Part shown: piece by piece, positions 33,322 through 46,500 of the stretch
Layout of the letters: every line of letters begins with the position of its first letter
Numbering within the stretch: position 1 is the first letter of the stretch
Assembly: GCA_963978895.1 (NCBI GenBank)
Contig: OZ022247.1
Span: 803,328 to 867,327 of the forward strand
Direction: 5' to 3'
Length of the DNA stretch: 64,000 nt
Origin: Erpobdella octoculata
Lineage: Eukaryota; Annelida; Clitellata; Hirudinida; Erpobdellidae
Notes under the pieces: generated by a model
The model's database searches: none
The model's input: the letters and a program-made list of their open reading frames with translations, nothing else
What the model was told of the DNA's origin: nothing
Program-made: the position numbers and the translations under genes

Positions 33322-35725
33322 GTTGGTTTTTTCGTTTTACGGATTGCTGATTGGTTTCGATGGTTGACGTTCTGAACGGATGGTTTGTTGACAGATTGAT
33401 TGATTGATCTTTGAGCCTAGAATTTATTTTTTGCTGATCCAATGTCGTAATGAATGTTAAGAGAGAAATTTTTTTTATTAACACAGCTAAGCTGTCTTGT
33501 TTTCCGGGGTTGTTTCACGAGCCATCGTTTGAACATCTGACCGGGTTTTAAACGATCTTCGTAACAACCCGTAAAAAGCTTTCCGTCATTCGTGTTCCGG
33601 TGCCGTCGGATGTAGAACTCCTTGAAAGAGTTTTATAAGATTAAGTTAAAATAAATTATGTTGAATGTTGGTGGTCAAGCCTGTACGCTGGTGGTGTGAT
33701 CGTAAAAGTTGAATTATGCAAATATAAATTAGCGAACGCATCTTCTCTGCGTGATTGGTATCGTCTTTTCGGAAATGAATACTACCGATTCTGATGCGCA
33801 GCTTTCTTTGTAAAACGTTTTACAATTAAAATCTCGCTGTTGAGGTTTTAAAAAATCAGAGCTTTTTCTTTCTTTTTTTTTCACTCGTAAACAAGCAACG
33901 TTAAGCCGGCTAGAAAGCAATTAAGTTAATGACAGGTGTTTTGCTTGCTCCGCCATCGAGGGGGAAAGTAAGCAAATTAATAATTAGGCAAGCTGTTATT
34001 GCTGCTGTCAGCAAGGATAGCAAATATCTAAATCAATAAATTCTTGATACGGTAGGTACGGAGGCTGGTGAGCTCGCCTAAGTGGATGTGTTAACATGTT
34101 TGTCTAGAAGTTTCTTGGTGTCTTTAAATATCTGTAAATAACCTTTTAAATTAGATAGTAGTGTTTAAAAAAATTAAGGTGTGAGATTATTATCTGTGTA
34201 TATTAAAGGTATTAGTGAACAATTGAAAGAGTTTATAAAAATTTATAGATTAAATAAGGAGAACAGTTCTGTTGACGTTTAGACCAGAATCGTGTTTGAA
34301 TTGAAACCGAGATAGGTGAGCGTGTGGCCGTATTGTCTTCAATAGAGTGAGCCCGGTCGTTAACTAAACAATCGAATCGACAAGGCACAGCCGACGAAAA
34401 GATACGAGCGAGCGCGGGTCTGCATTCAAGCAGGTGACAAGTTGGCTCGTTCTACGTGACAAGTGACAAAAGGAAACCGAGACATCCCCCGAAGAAAGTC
34501 TTATATCCCGTCTTACTTCCGACGGAGAGGGAAGAAGAAGCATCGAGATCAGTCTTTTTTGACGGACGATTTGTTTTTGCTTGTTGCCCCTCTCTGGAAG
34601 GTTGATATATCCAGAGTCTCTCCGGTCTCGAGCACCCTGCGTTAGACCGAGTGGAAGAACCCGAAGTAGTGTGTGTTCAGTAGTGCGTCTGACTTTCTAC
34701 GCTGTCTGGCTCTGGTGGTGCCCGACAGATAGTAGAATGTACTCAGCGACACTTTCATTTTTGGATGGCGGCCTACCCATTGTTCTTCTATCGGAGCACG
34801 AGCAGAAGACAACAACAAAAGAGATTGTGTGTGGCGAGATCAGAGTCGTTACGGTTATGATTATGATCGTCTTCTGGGTTACCGAGATGTACACGTATCG
34901 TCTTTAATCACAATCGACTGTTAATCACGGTACTCCGCGATTGGTCTGGTTTAATTTTCTAATCAGATATGACCAAGCAGACTGAATGGCTGAAGCTGGC
35001 TGCATCTGCACTGTACTACTATTATTGTTTATCATCATCACGCGGACTACTGACCACATCTCTACACACGGACTACTGACCACACCTTAACATGCGGACC
35101 ACTGACCACAGCTCTACATGCAGACTACTGACCACATCTATTCACACGGACTACTGACCACACCTTAACATGGCGGACTGCTGACCGCATCTCTACATGC
35201 AGACTGCTGACTGCATCTATACACGTGGAATACTGACCACATCTCAACACTTGGACACTGACAACCACATGACAACTGACCAAGTGACCACTGACCACGA
35301 CACGTGTCGTACATAATTCTGCAGTGTTGTCTTTTATCTCGTGTTCTTCCACGTTTTTCTTCTTAATCTTCTAGGTTTCTTGTTGCATAAATTGACGAGT
35401 TAATTTTTTTTTTTATAAATTTCTTTGACTCTCACTGGAGTATTAGAAGTGTCCTAGTCACACTCCGTCTAAAACTGTGATAGTTTTTTTTAATTCTGTA
35501 AAATAATTATTTATTATTTAATATGGCAATCAATAGATTTGCAGTATATATATATATATTTATATTTATATATTTTTAAGCTCTTTCTCTTTTCATCTAT
35601 AGCCGTATCAAGATTACAGATTTAATAGTTGTGGTCGTAAAAAAGTTTAATTATCGGCAAAAGAAAGGAAAATAATGAAATCTCTGGTAGTATTGGTATT
35701 AATGAATACCTGTAATAATAACAAC

Positions 35726-35763
<38 letters not shown>

Positions 35764-36105
35764 GTTGGTTGGTTGAACTCTTTCACTGTCTGCCTTACAG
35801 CTCCTTAAAAAGTTATTCCATGGAGCTGTTTGTAACTCAATCTCAGAACTATATAGCTTTGTAGATGTAGTAGTAGAATGAAGGAGCATTCACTTTTGTT
35901 CCTTCCCTCCATTCTTCTGTCCATCCTTAAATTCTAGGGGGGGTGGGTTTCTTAACTTGGATATGTATGTTTGTATGTATATGTGTGTGTATGTAATCAG
36001 TATGTATGTATAATCAGGATTGTGGTATTTAGATGTTGATGTCGTTTTAGAATTCCAGGTAATTTGGTTGTTATAGAAGCAGTGGTGGTAGTAGTAGTGG
36101 TAGTG

Positions 36106-36141
<36 letters not shown>

Positions 36142-37503
36142 GTTCTATTTGCGTGTGTGAAGTGAGAAGGCCCATATAATGTGCGTTTAGTTGCAAAAAT
36201 CTTCATTGCAACAGCTATTAGAATGCTAACAGACTACCAACCTTGTTACTCTCTCTCTATCTTTCTCACTCTCTCTCTCTCCTTTCCCCTCCATCAGTAT
36301 CTCTCTCTCACTCTCTCACCTGTTTTGTTTTCCCTTTAATTCATTATTGTCAACTTCAGATCTCTAAATTTCTTCTTTTCATTATTTTCTACTACCTATT
36401 TACGTATTATATCTCCTACTTCAACAATTCACTAATCTTCTTTATATCCATCCATCCATCCATCCATCCATCCATCCATCCATCCATCCATCTTTCCATC
36501 CTTCCATCTGTCTGTCTGTCTGTCTGTCTGAAGATGTGGCTTCTTCTCAATCAATGTATAACAAGATCAACTTGTATATAAAGTAGTAGTATAGTATGGT
36601 ACTAGGAGAAGTGAGGAAGCTATATAGTAAGTAATACATGCCATCGTCTTTCCGATCAACAAGTGGTCGTGATGGTGATGATAGTAATGATGATGATGGT
36701 AGTGATGATGATGATGATTGTCTTAAAGAGAACTTGCCAGAAAGTTGGTTAGAAGCAGAAACTTCCTCTGGTCTCCTATGACGAGGTTCTTACTCCTTGA
36801 ACGGCACAAAACAACAACAAGGATGACTGACTTAGTGAATTGTGAATTGCATGTGGTGCATCATTCACTAGCGTCTTGGTACATTTATATGTGTACATAT
36901 TGCGTGTATACTCGTGTGCGTATACGATTGTAATTGTATGTATGTATGTATGTATGTTCGTGTGTATTTGTATGTTTATGTAAGTTACTTTGTTGTACAT
37001 ACATGCCTTTCCTTGCACGTAGTAAAGCGTACGCTTGCACGCACCGCCGATATGCACCGACACATGCATGCATACACGCACCGTGATGGTGGTGGCAAAA
37101 AAAGTATTCACAGACAGCGAGAACTTGTTGTTTCATTAGCATCAACTTTGCAAACGCCATTTTCTTCAATACGCTCATCCGTCCGTTCGTCACTCCATCC
37201 ATCCATCCATCCATCCATCCATCCATCCATCCAATCCGTCCATCCAATCCGTCCGTCCGTCCGTCGGTAGGTAGATTTGTTCTCCTGAGAGACTAGCTTG
37301 CGGTACATATAAGTAAATATGTAATTGTGTGCGTGCGTGCGTGTGCGTGTCTTAGGTGCTTGCCTGCTGCAGAGAAAGAGAAAGGTGCGCGTTAGTGATA
37401 TTTCATTGTGTTTATTAAAGTTCTCCAATGCCAAACTCTGCTCCAATCTAGTTTTTACTTTACTTTCTATCCCTTTTCATACTCTATCGTTCCATCCATC
37501 AAT

Positions 37504-37560
<57 letters not shown>

Positions 37561-40500
37561 ATGATCAGCAGATCCTTTTTTGGGGGTTTCAATTTGTATT
37601 TTTTTTTTATCATTCTTGTTTGTTATCTCCTCCTCCTCATCATCATCATCCACCTAGCTGTTAACGTTGCAAAACTGACATGCACCAGCAAATCGGGGGA
37701 GGGGGGGGTGGGAGAAGGGAGGGATCAATACTTGCTTCGTTTTTCCATCATTTTCTTCCATGTTGAACAACAACAAAAAAAAACAAAAATCCATCGCCAC
37801 CCACTGACTGACTCCATCAACATTCTCAAGATGCGACAGAGGCAGGCACACAAACGCATGAAAGAAGAACAAGTAGAAGAAGAAGGAGATGAAAATCTGT
37901 AGCTAGCAGTTCAAGTTGGTTGTGACAAGTAGCCATAATATGTTAATCACATCCATAACTTTTTGTTTAAGCTGCCCAGCAATGACTGTGTGACATTACC
38001 AGCCAGCCAGTCCCCAATGGTTGTGGCACCACCAGTCATCCGCCATCGCTTCCCCGTCACTGTTTGTCGACTAACGACCAACTTGGACGACTTGACTTAT
38101 TAATCAGTGCTGTAAATCATCTCTTTCATTTTTCTTTTCTCAACCGCTAGCTAGCTAGGCAGGTAGGTAGGTCCACACACGCGCCTGTCTACTTACCTGC
38201 CGTAAATATGTCACTGGTCGACAGGTTGGGAGGTCTCCTGTGTAAACAATGATGCAATGCTGATACCTGTATTATAAAGGTGTCTTTATGTGTGTGTATG
38301 TATGTATGTGTGTATGTATGTATGGATGTATGTATGTATGTATGTATGTATGTATGTATGTATGTGTGCGTGTATGTGTGCGTTTATGTGTGCGTTTATG
38401 TATGCATAAGTGTGTGTGTAGGTGTCCTGGTGTGCGTGTTTAGTTGAAATCGATTAGGGTGAAATCCAGTTTTGGGGTTTTCTTCCTTGTGCGGTTGGGG
38501 GCCGGGGGGGATGACTGGCCAGTGTCTTTGATGTCTCTCAATCGTTTCTCCTTTGCTTTGATTTCTGTTGTCGCCTTTATTTATGAGGTGCAAAAAAAGA
38601 AGAAGGCGATGGTGGTCTTATTGCAGGATGGCTTATTGTTTGTGGCTTGGTGTGATGGATGGAGTGATATGGTGATAGTGGTGCTGCCGATGCTGATAAT
38701 GATGCTAATGCTGAGGATGATGATGCTAATGCTGATGATGATGCTGATGATGCTGATAATGATGCTGCTGATGCTGCTGCTAATGCTGATGGTGATGATG
38801 ATGCTAATGCTGATGATGATGATGCTGATGATGATGATGATGAGGAAGTGATCTATCAACTCCCTCCACCACTTTTAAGTGTCTTGCAAGATGATGTCTC
38901 ATTTAACACACTGTAAAATCTAAGTAGATCTAAATACCTAAATTAATACACGTTTTCAAATTCATATTCGAACTAACTTTTATTAACGATAGTAGTAATG
39001 TAATAAAGGTAAAGATATTTACACTAATAGTGATAATTAATGAATGTCTGTTTCCATTTTGTTAGAGGTTTCAGCATCTTACTAGGGCCAGGCCTAAACT
39101 AGTAGTTGTTTAACAACGACAACAGGGAAGATGAAATAACTGAGTTGACCTTATCAGTGTGTTTAAACTCCTTGCTCAGAGGGGGCTATGTGGTGGGTGG
39201 CTAGTGGGTGGTGGGTCGGTGCACGGGTGGCTGCAGACTTTGCTTCTGTATGAGTTGAAGCTGGTGGCCCAGGGTTATATTTCCGACATTGTCGTGATGA
39301 TGAGGCACGACTATATAGTTCATGTAAAATCCTGTCAAATTGTTACAAGTTCACTTGCTTACATTATTATTTTTATGTTATGAGTTATTTTTTAGTTTTT
39401 TATTTATGTATTTCATGTTTTTTTTTGTTATTTAATTTTTTTTATTATTCTCTTGAAAAGTTCCAAGTAAATCGCTAGTTCTGGTCATCTTTGCTATTTC
39501 ATGTATCTTTAATTTCCTCATCTCGTATTATTTACTTTTCGTATTTTCCAGTTCCCGGTCTCCCCTGCCGTTCCGCCCGACGGGGCCGACCAGACGGCCA
39601 ACGCCCCGAGCAAAGAGGAGCAGAAACGCGAAGCGCAGAACGACCTGTGGCTGCTGCTGCACGCCCACAACTGCCAGAAGTTCGAGCAGCAGCATCTCAA
39701 CGGCTGCCCGGTGCCCACGTGCAGTGCCATGAAGGCCACCCTCAAGCACATGACACTCTGTCAGGACAAGAATGCCTGCAAAGGTTAGTCAGTCGATGGA
39801 TGAGGGAGGGCTTTTGAACTATCTCGAGGGTTTCTTTCGAAGGAAAGGGGTAAAAAGAGGGTCTGCGATGGATTTTTGTATTGCTCGTGTGTTTTTGTGA
39901 TTTCCATTCGGAACAATGTCTTGCGAGTTCGGGGCCCGTTTCGTTTGCTTCGGGCGTTTCTTTATCGGTCCGTCCGAACGTGACTTACGTACGACATGCA
40001 ACTTACTTTACTGCATCGACGCATTGTTTATTGTATCGACATCTTTCCAGTTGAATTAGTCTGTTGTTTTATTAACTTCTTTGATGACCAGTTATGTCGC
40101 CCATATTTTGTGGTTTTTAAAGTATGCTATTCTATTTGTTCTGTTATTACATATCTCTATGTATGTGATTGGCCTTCTGTTTGTACTTCTGTACACACAC
40201 ACATACATACATACATACATACAAATATATATATATATATATATATACTATAGAACCGCACTGGCCTGCCCTACCCCCGACCCAGGACTTGGTATTAGGG
40301 TTATTGGGCCGAGGTTTTTGCGCCAAGCCTAGGGATTATATGTCTGTAGAAACGGGCCGGGCTTGGCCAAAATCAGTGGAGGCCGAGCCGGGTCCGAAAG
40401 TTTGTGCCTATGAAACGGTCGGGTCGGGAAAATTCAGCCCGTGCAGGGGGCTCTGATACATACATAATATAAATTATATAGATGAGAACAAACGATAAAT

Positions 40501-43500
40501 TTGTTAACACGTCCATTATGTGTCCATTCTGCTTTGCTTGAACAACGAGCAGGAGCAGGTACGAATGTGTGTGCACACCTGTGTGCGTGGTGCATGTGAT
40601 ATGTTGTGACAGATAAGATGATAAGTCAGTTAGTTAGATAGTTAGTTACTTATATATTAGGAAAGTGGGGCACCTAAAAATTTGTCTGCTTTTGCCTGCT
40701 TTCGATATTCATTGTCATTTGGGTTGCACTTTTGGTGTGTGTGTGTATTTGTTTGTATGTATGTATGTATGTATGTATGTATGTATGTATGTATGTATGT
40801 ATGTATGTATGTATGTATGTGTGTGTGTGTGTATGTGTGTATGTATGTGTGTGTTGTACAGTGGAGTTCATCAAGGGGGAAGACTAGCAAGGTCAGAGGT
40901 CAGAGGTGCTAAGATGGTTGAGAAAAAGAATCCCAAGAGGTAGATTTAAAGGGACAACAATTATTATTATATCTATATATATAAAAGAACATGTCCTGAC
41001 TGACAGATGACTGACTCATAATCAACGCCGAGCTCAAACGCCTCATCCTAGGAACGTGAAATTTGGAACTTATATTACTTTTATAGCGTAAACATCCGCT
41101 AAGAAAGGATTTTTGAAAATTTTGCTCCTGAGGGGAAAAAACTGGAAAACAAACTTTTTTCTAAAACAATGTATATCTCGAAAACCAAAAATGAAGAGAT
41201 TTTGAAATTTGGTATATAGATTCTTTTTGAAAAATAAAAAGATACGTGTTTCACCATTTTTTGAAAATTCGGTTTCCCGGACCTCAAATGTGGGCTGGAA
41301 AATTGGGTTATTTGGTTTTTAAAGTAGCTTCTACTCAAAAACAGTAAATACCACAGATGTAAAAATTATTATTTAGTTTCTTTTCTAAAAATAAAGATAT
41401 ACGTGTTTCACCATTTTTTACAAATTTGGTTTCCCGGACCTCAAATGTGGGTTGGAAAATTGGGTTATTTGGTTTTTAAAATTTTGTAGCTTCTACTCGA
41501 AAACTGTTAATGCTACAAAAGTAAAAATTAGTATTTAGTTTCTACTCTAAAAATAATGATATACGGGTTTCACAATTTTTTGAAAATTTGGTTTCCAGGA
41601 CTTCAAATGTGGGGTGGAAAATAGGGTTATTTGGTTTTTAAAGTAACTGCTACTCAAAAACTGTAGATGCTACAGGAGTAAAAATTAGTATTTGGTTTCG
41701 ACTCCAAAAATAATGATATACGTGTTTTACCATTTTTTGAAAATTTGGTTTCCAGGAATTCAAATATGGGGTGGAAAATAGGGTTACTTGGTTTTTAAAG
41801 TAACTGCTACTCAAAAACTGTAAATGCTACAAAAGTAAAATTAGTATTTAGTTTCTACTCTAAAAATAATGATATACGTATTTCACCATTTTTTGAAAAT
41901 TTGGTTTCCAGGACCTCAAATGTGAAGTGGAAAAAGGGTTATTTGATTTTAAAATAACTGCTACTCAAAAACTGTAAGTGCTACAGATGTGAAAATTAGT
42001 ATTTTGAGGTTTTGTGCCGGTTAAAAGTAGATGAGTTCAGTTTATCACCGGACGGACGGGCCAAGCCGTTATTTTAGGGTCTTCATACGGCCCTGCCCAA
42101 ACCTTGAATCAAGGTGGGACGGGCCAATATTTTTAACCAAGTATATAGACATTTTAGTGATTTTAGGGTGTTCAGACGGGCCGGGCTAAACCTGAAGTCA
42201 AGGTGGGACGGGCCGAAGTTTTTCATCAAGTATATAGAACTTCTAGGCCTGTAAAAAAGGGGCCGGGCCAGGAATTTTGGTTTTTGAAACGGGCTGGGCC
42301 AAGTTGTCGACGGGCCGAGCCGAGACCTAAAAAATTGATCCGTGCAGTACTCTACTATGTAAGCACGGTTCAAATTCTCTAATTTCATGCGAGCGAAGCC
42401 GCTACGGGCACTGCTAGTATTATATAAAATGAAAAGAAGAAGAAGAAGGATGTGACAGAGAAGAAACACAATCAACCTGGATTTAAAGACAACTTCATCT
42501 GGCTGTCTTTAAGAATCAAAACATGAGTTGAGCAAGGATGATTATTATTATAATAATAATAGATTTATTAATAACCGAAATAATTTTTTTGTAAACCAAA
42601 AAGTTGTCATCTATCTGTCTGTCTGTTTGTCTGTTTGCTTGCTTGCTTGCTGGTTAGTTCTTTGTGCTTCCATGGTCGTCAGCAACCACCTACTTTTTGA
42701 CTCAGTCTAGCATTATAATTTGATGATTAAATAACTATGAGCTCCTTCTTGGTGACGTTTCTGTGTGCGTGTGTTTATGTGTGCGTGTGTATGTAGGTAT
42801 TCGTGTGAGTGTGTGTAGCGTGTACGAGTTCACGATGGCTGTGGGAAAGGTGCCACTGGCTTGACTGCCTAGGCTAGCCTTTGAATGAAGTTGAACAATA
42901 ATGGCCTAGTTGCTGGCCTGCCAGGCTGGTAAACTTTCTTCAGTCAGCTGTTTCATAAAATATGTTTTAGAAGGTGGACGAGACACGTGGATGGATGGAT
43001 GGATGGATGGATGGATGGACGGACGGATGGATGGATGGACGGATGTATTGATGTTTGGATGGATAGATAGATGGATGGATGGATGGATGGACAGATGGAT
43101 AGATGGAGGGATGGATGGATCTGAAGTTGTATAATAAATAACTAAAAGAACGAGTAGCATTAATGTCGTAGTACAGTAGTACACGGCAGCTGAAGTGTAT
43201 CATCGTCGTCGTCATGATCACACTAGCCCCGTGCGCGTGTTTACACTGATGCATGCGTGTACACAGCCGTGCATGAATATTCATATAAATATATATATAT
43301 TCATAAGCATGTCTTGACTGCAGTTAAAGTTGAATACAAGCCAAGTTACAACAGGCTGTAGAGAGTTTTTAGGATCATTGAAGCAGCTATACCAGTGCAG
43401 TCCTGTGTTGAAGGCAGGAAGACGGAGGGGGGGGGGGTTTGAGAAAGAAAGAAATTTAGGGGAGACAAAATGAAAGAAAGATGGGTGGGGGGTCCTAGTT

Positions 43501-46500
43501 AGAGATATGATGATATTTTCTTATTAATATAGTTTTTTTTTAAATAATAGTGATTTCTGTTCACCCTCACAGTTTGCACTCATTTTTGACAGAAGTTTGT
43601 TGAAGTGATACACACTTGTGTATCTGTTCAGATGTCATTGATTGATCAACACATTTGTATCTGCCGTGATTAATGCACGATGTATCTCCTCTCCTCTCCC
43701 CCCACCCCCCCCCCCCCCCGTTGCCTGCATGTTTCTCTCCAGGGGTAGGAATTTCCATCCAGGAAGAAATTTTAGCGTACTGCTATATAAGGTCTTGTAA
43801 CTTACGAACATTAATATAGAAAGATGTAAGGTCTTGTAACTTACGAACATTAATATAGAAAGATGTTTTCATGAAGGTTGTATAGATTTAAATAAATAAA
43901 AAAAAAATTAGTGAGAGTTTAACTCTTTAAAATTACATTTGAATTGTATTTCAATCGATTGTTAACCAGCTTTAACGTTATTGCATGATCGTAGTTTGTC
44001 TTTCATGTACTTTATATTCTTACTTCTGTGATGTACCAAGAAGAACCATATAAGTTCAACCAAGCAAACAATGCAATGGAAACCAGCCCCCCCTTGGAAA
44101 CCACCCCTCTTGAAACCATCGCCTGGAAACCAGTCCCCAGTCAGTTTTTTGCTATGATGCATCTGATGCAAGAGCTGTATCCCCTCTGATACTGTAGAGC
44201 TGTATCCAATCTGATATTGTAGAACTTTACCCCATCTGATACCGTAGAGCTGTATCCCCTCTGATATTGTAGAGCTGTACCCCATCTAATATTGTAGAGC
44301 TGTATCCCCTCTGATATTGTAGATCTGTACCCCATCTGATAGTACTGAATGGTTGTCTTTCACTATGCTACAGACATCTGACAGCTCTTTTGTAACACCT
44401 ACCTCCTTGTCTAATGCAGTACCCAGGTAGGTAGGCATCAAGGCATCATCCATCGGTGCCTATAAGATATCACATCAAGCAGCTGGTTGAATAGCAGCAC
44501 GAGGATCAATAGAAATCATGGAAATAACGGAAATGATGGCGACAATAAACTTTATCTCTTTACTACCTTATATTGTTCCAGTCTGTTTTAAGTAAACAAC
44601 TGCTCACACACACACTTACGCACACACGCACACACACACACACACACACGCGCACAAACACACACACACACTGAAGACTTTTTTAAACTAATTAATTTTA
44701 ATTTGGAAATTGTCAGTATCTTCTTCTTCTCTTCTGTTCATAAAATAAAGAAAAAAGAAGCTATGCTAGTAATTACTAATTATGACTAATAATATTAAGA
44801 ATGCAGTTAAGCTTTGCTGTAATAAGCATAATTAGCATAATCAGCCCGAACCTGTTAATAATAATAATTTTAATGTTGCTTGCTGTATGGTTTAATGATT
44901 GCAAGCAGCCCATGATGTATAATAATGGTTTTTTGTTTATTATATAAATAAATAATAATAATGATGCAGTCGGTAACCATCATGTGCTGGTTTATCAAAA
45001 TAAGTATGGGAAACTGGATAATTATGGGAAACTGGATAAATATGGGAAATTGGATAAATATGGGAAACTAGATAAATATGGGAAACTGGATAAATATGGG
45101 AAACTGCATATATATGGGAAACTGGATAAATATGGGAAACTGGGAAAATATTGGAAACTGGATAAATATTGGAAACTGGATAAATATGGGAAACTGGGTA
45201 AATATGCAAAACTGCGTAAATATGGGAAACTGGATAAATATGGGAAACTGCGTAAATATGGGAAACTGGGTAAATATTGAAAACTTGATAAGTATGGGTA
45301 ACTGGATAAATATGGGAATCTAGGACACATAATTTGATTTGTCTTAATCTAAGCTAATTTTTATAATAACTAATAAATTTCATTTTTTTTTACGATTTTC
45401 TCCACCTAGTACCCCAGTGTTCGAAACTACGCAACCTCATCCAGCACTGGAAGGGCTGCAAGAAGAGCGAGTGCGCCGTCTGCCTTCCGGTGGTCATGAA
45501 GCTGAAGAAAGACCAGCAGGAGCTGCACAGAAATCAACTCCTATTAAAAACACAGAAGCAGGTCCTCCAGCAGTCTCAGCAGAACACAAGTGCTCCACCG
45601 ACCCCGACGCCTCAGGTCGCGACCTCCGACGGCACGTCGCAGCAGCAACCCTCGACGCTCCAGCAGCCGCCCGCTTCGACTTACAACTCGCTAGTCTCCA
45701 CGCCGACGACGCAACCCTCTCCCTCGTCGGTCCCGCCGCCCGGAAAGGCGGCGCCCGTGTATTCCAGCTCTTTTCCGTGTACGTCAACGTCGTCTTCGTC
45801 CTCCTCCGGGGCCAGCGCCTCGAGTCAGAACTCGCTGGACTCCCAGTACAACTCCTTAACCTCGTCACTCAGTAACAACAGCAATGACATTTCTTCTCCT
45901 CTCTCTGTTCCGCAACAGCAGCAGCAGCAGCAACAACAGCTGCAGCAACAAAACCCTTCTGCCTCTTCGTTGCTGGGACAGGAAATCCTCGTAGGCGGCG
46001 ATTCCGAAGCAAGGGCCAACAGGGAATGGCGGTCGGAGGTTCAGCAGAATTTAAGGACGCATCTCGTACAGAAACTGTAAGTTCTCGTCTGTGGCCGTAG
46101 TGTTTGTAAACGAGCGATGTTCTTGAGGTGTACTTCAGATAGGTTATGACAGCGAGCTGTTAAGGGTCTAAAAATCGACTAAAAATGTTTTTTACTTTAG
46201 TTGATTTAAAACACTTTATGGGTGTTTTTAGAATTTTGAAAAGGGAGAGGAGTGAATGTGGGCAGGTAAGATATAAAAGCTGCAGCGCAAATAACTTCTA
46301 AAACTTTTCTTAGCATCGCATCGTGACCGGTATCAGAAAGTTTCTTCCCGGCTGGATGATTCTTTTTTTTTTTTATAAAGTTTTTGCGATGCGTTTTGTT
46401 AATTCGTTGGTTTGATTTAGTCCATGTATACCCACAAGCGTCCATGCCATCTTTCCCACCAACGACCTCAGCATCCTGAGCGCTGAGAAGATGAACGACC

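Larger units (their letters stand above)
33322..39551 (+). other. CBP intron 2 (6.2 kb), repeat-rich
   Basis: No coding sequence is seen. It holds a 26-bp degenerate minisatellite (35040-35290), AAT run (35716-35763), GTA run (36080-36143), CCAT and CTGT runs (36447-36531, 37194-37235), GA tract (37505-37558), TGTA run (38290-38370) and a GATGCT/GATGAT array (38672-38842). Confidence 0.75.
39784..45409 (+). other. CBP intron 3 (5.6 kb), repeat-rich
   Basis: Contains a GGGCC-rich solo repeat (40256-40455), a TATG run (40756-40856), Helitron copy 2, GGAT-type runs (42989-43117), a poly-C run near 43695-43719, a 39-bp direct repeat (43788-43866), a 25-bp array (44165-44340), a CA tract (44590-44672) and an 18-bp array (44998-45322). 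No additional exon is recognised. Confidence 0.75.

Noticed and set aside
37324..37902. Open frames around 37408-37902 in CBP intron 2
   Set aside because: They cross a GA dinucleotide tract and T-rich DNA; no homology and no effect on the CBP exon phase.
44940..45330. Repetitive frames (YGKLDK, SSFPYL) near CBP exon 4
   Set aside because: An 18-bp minisatellite; open on both strands, no homology and no splice signals.
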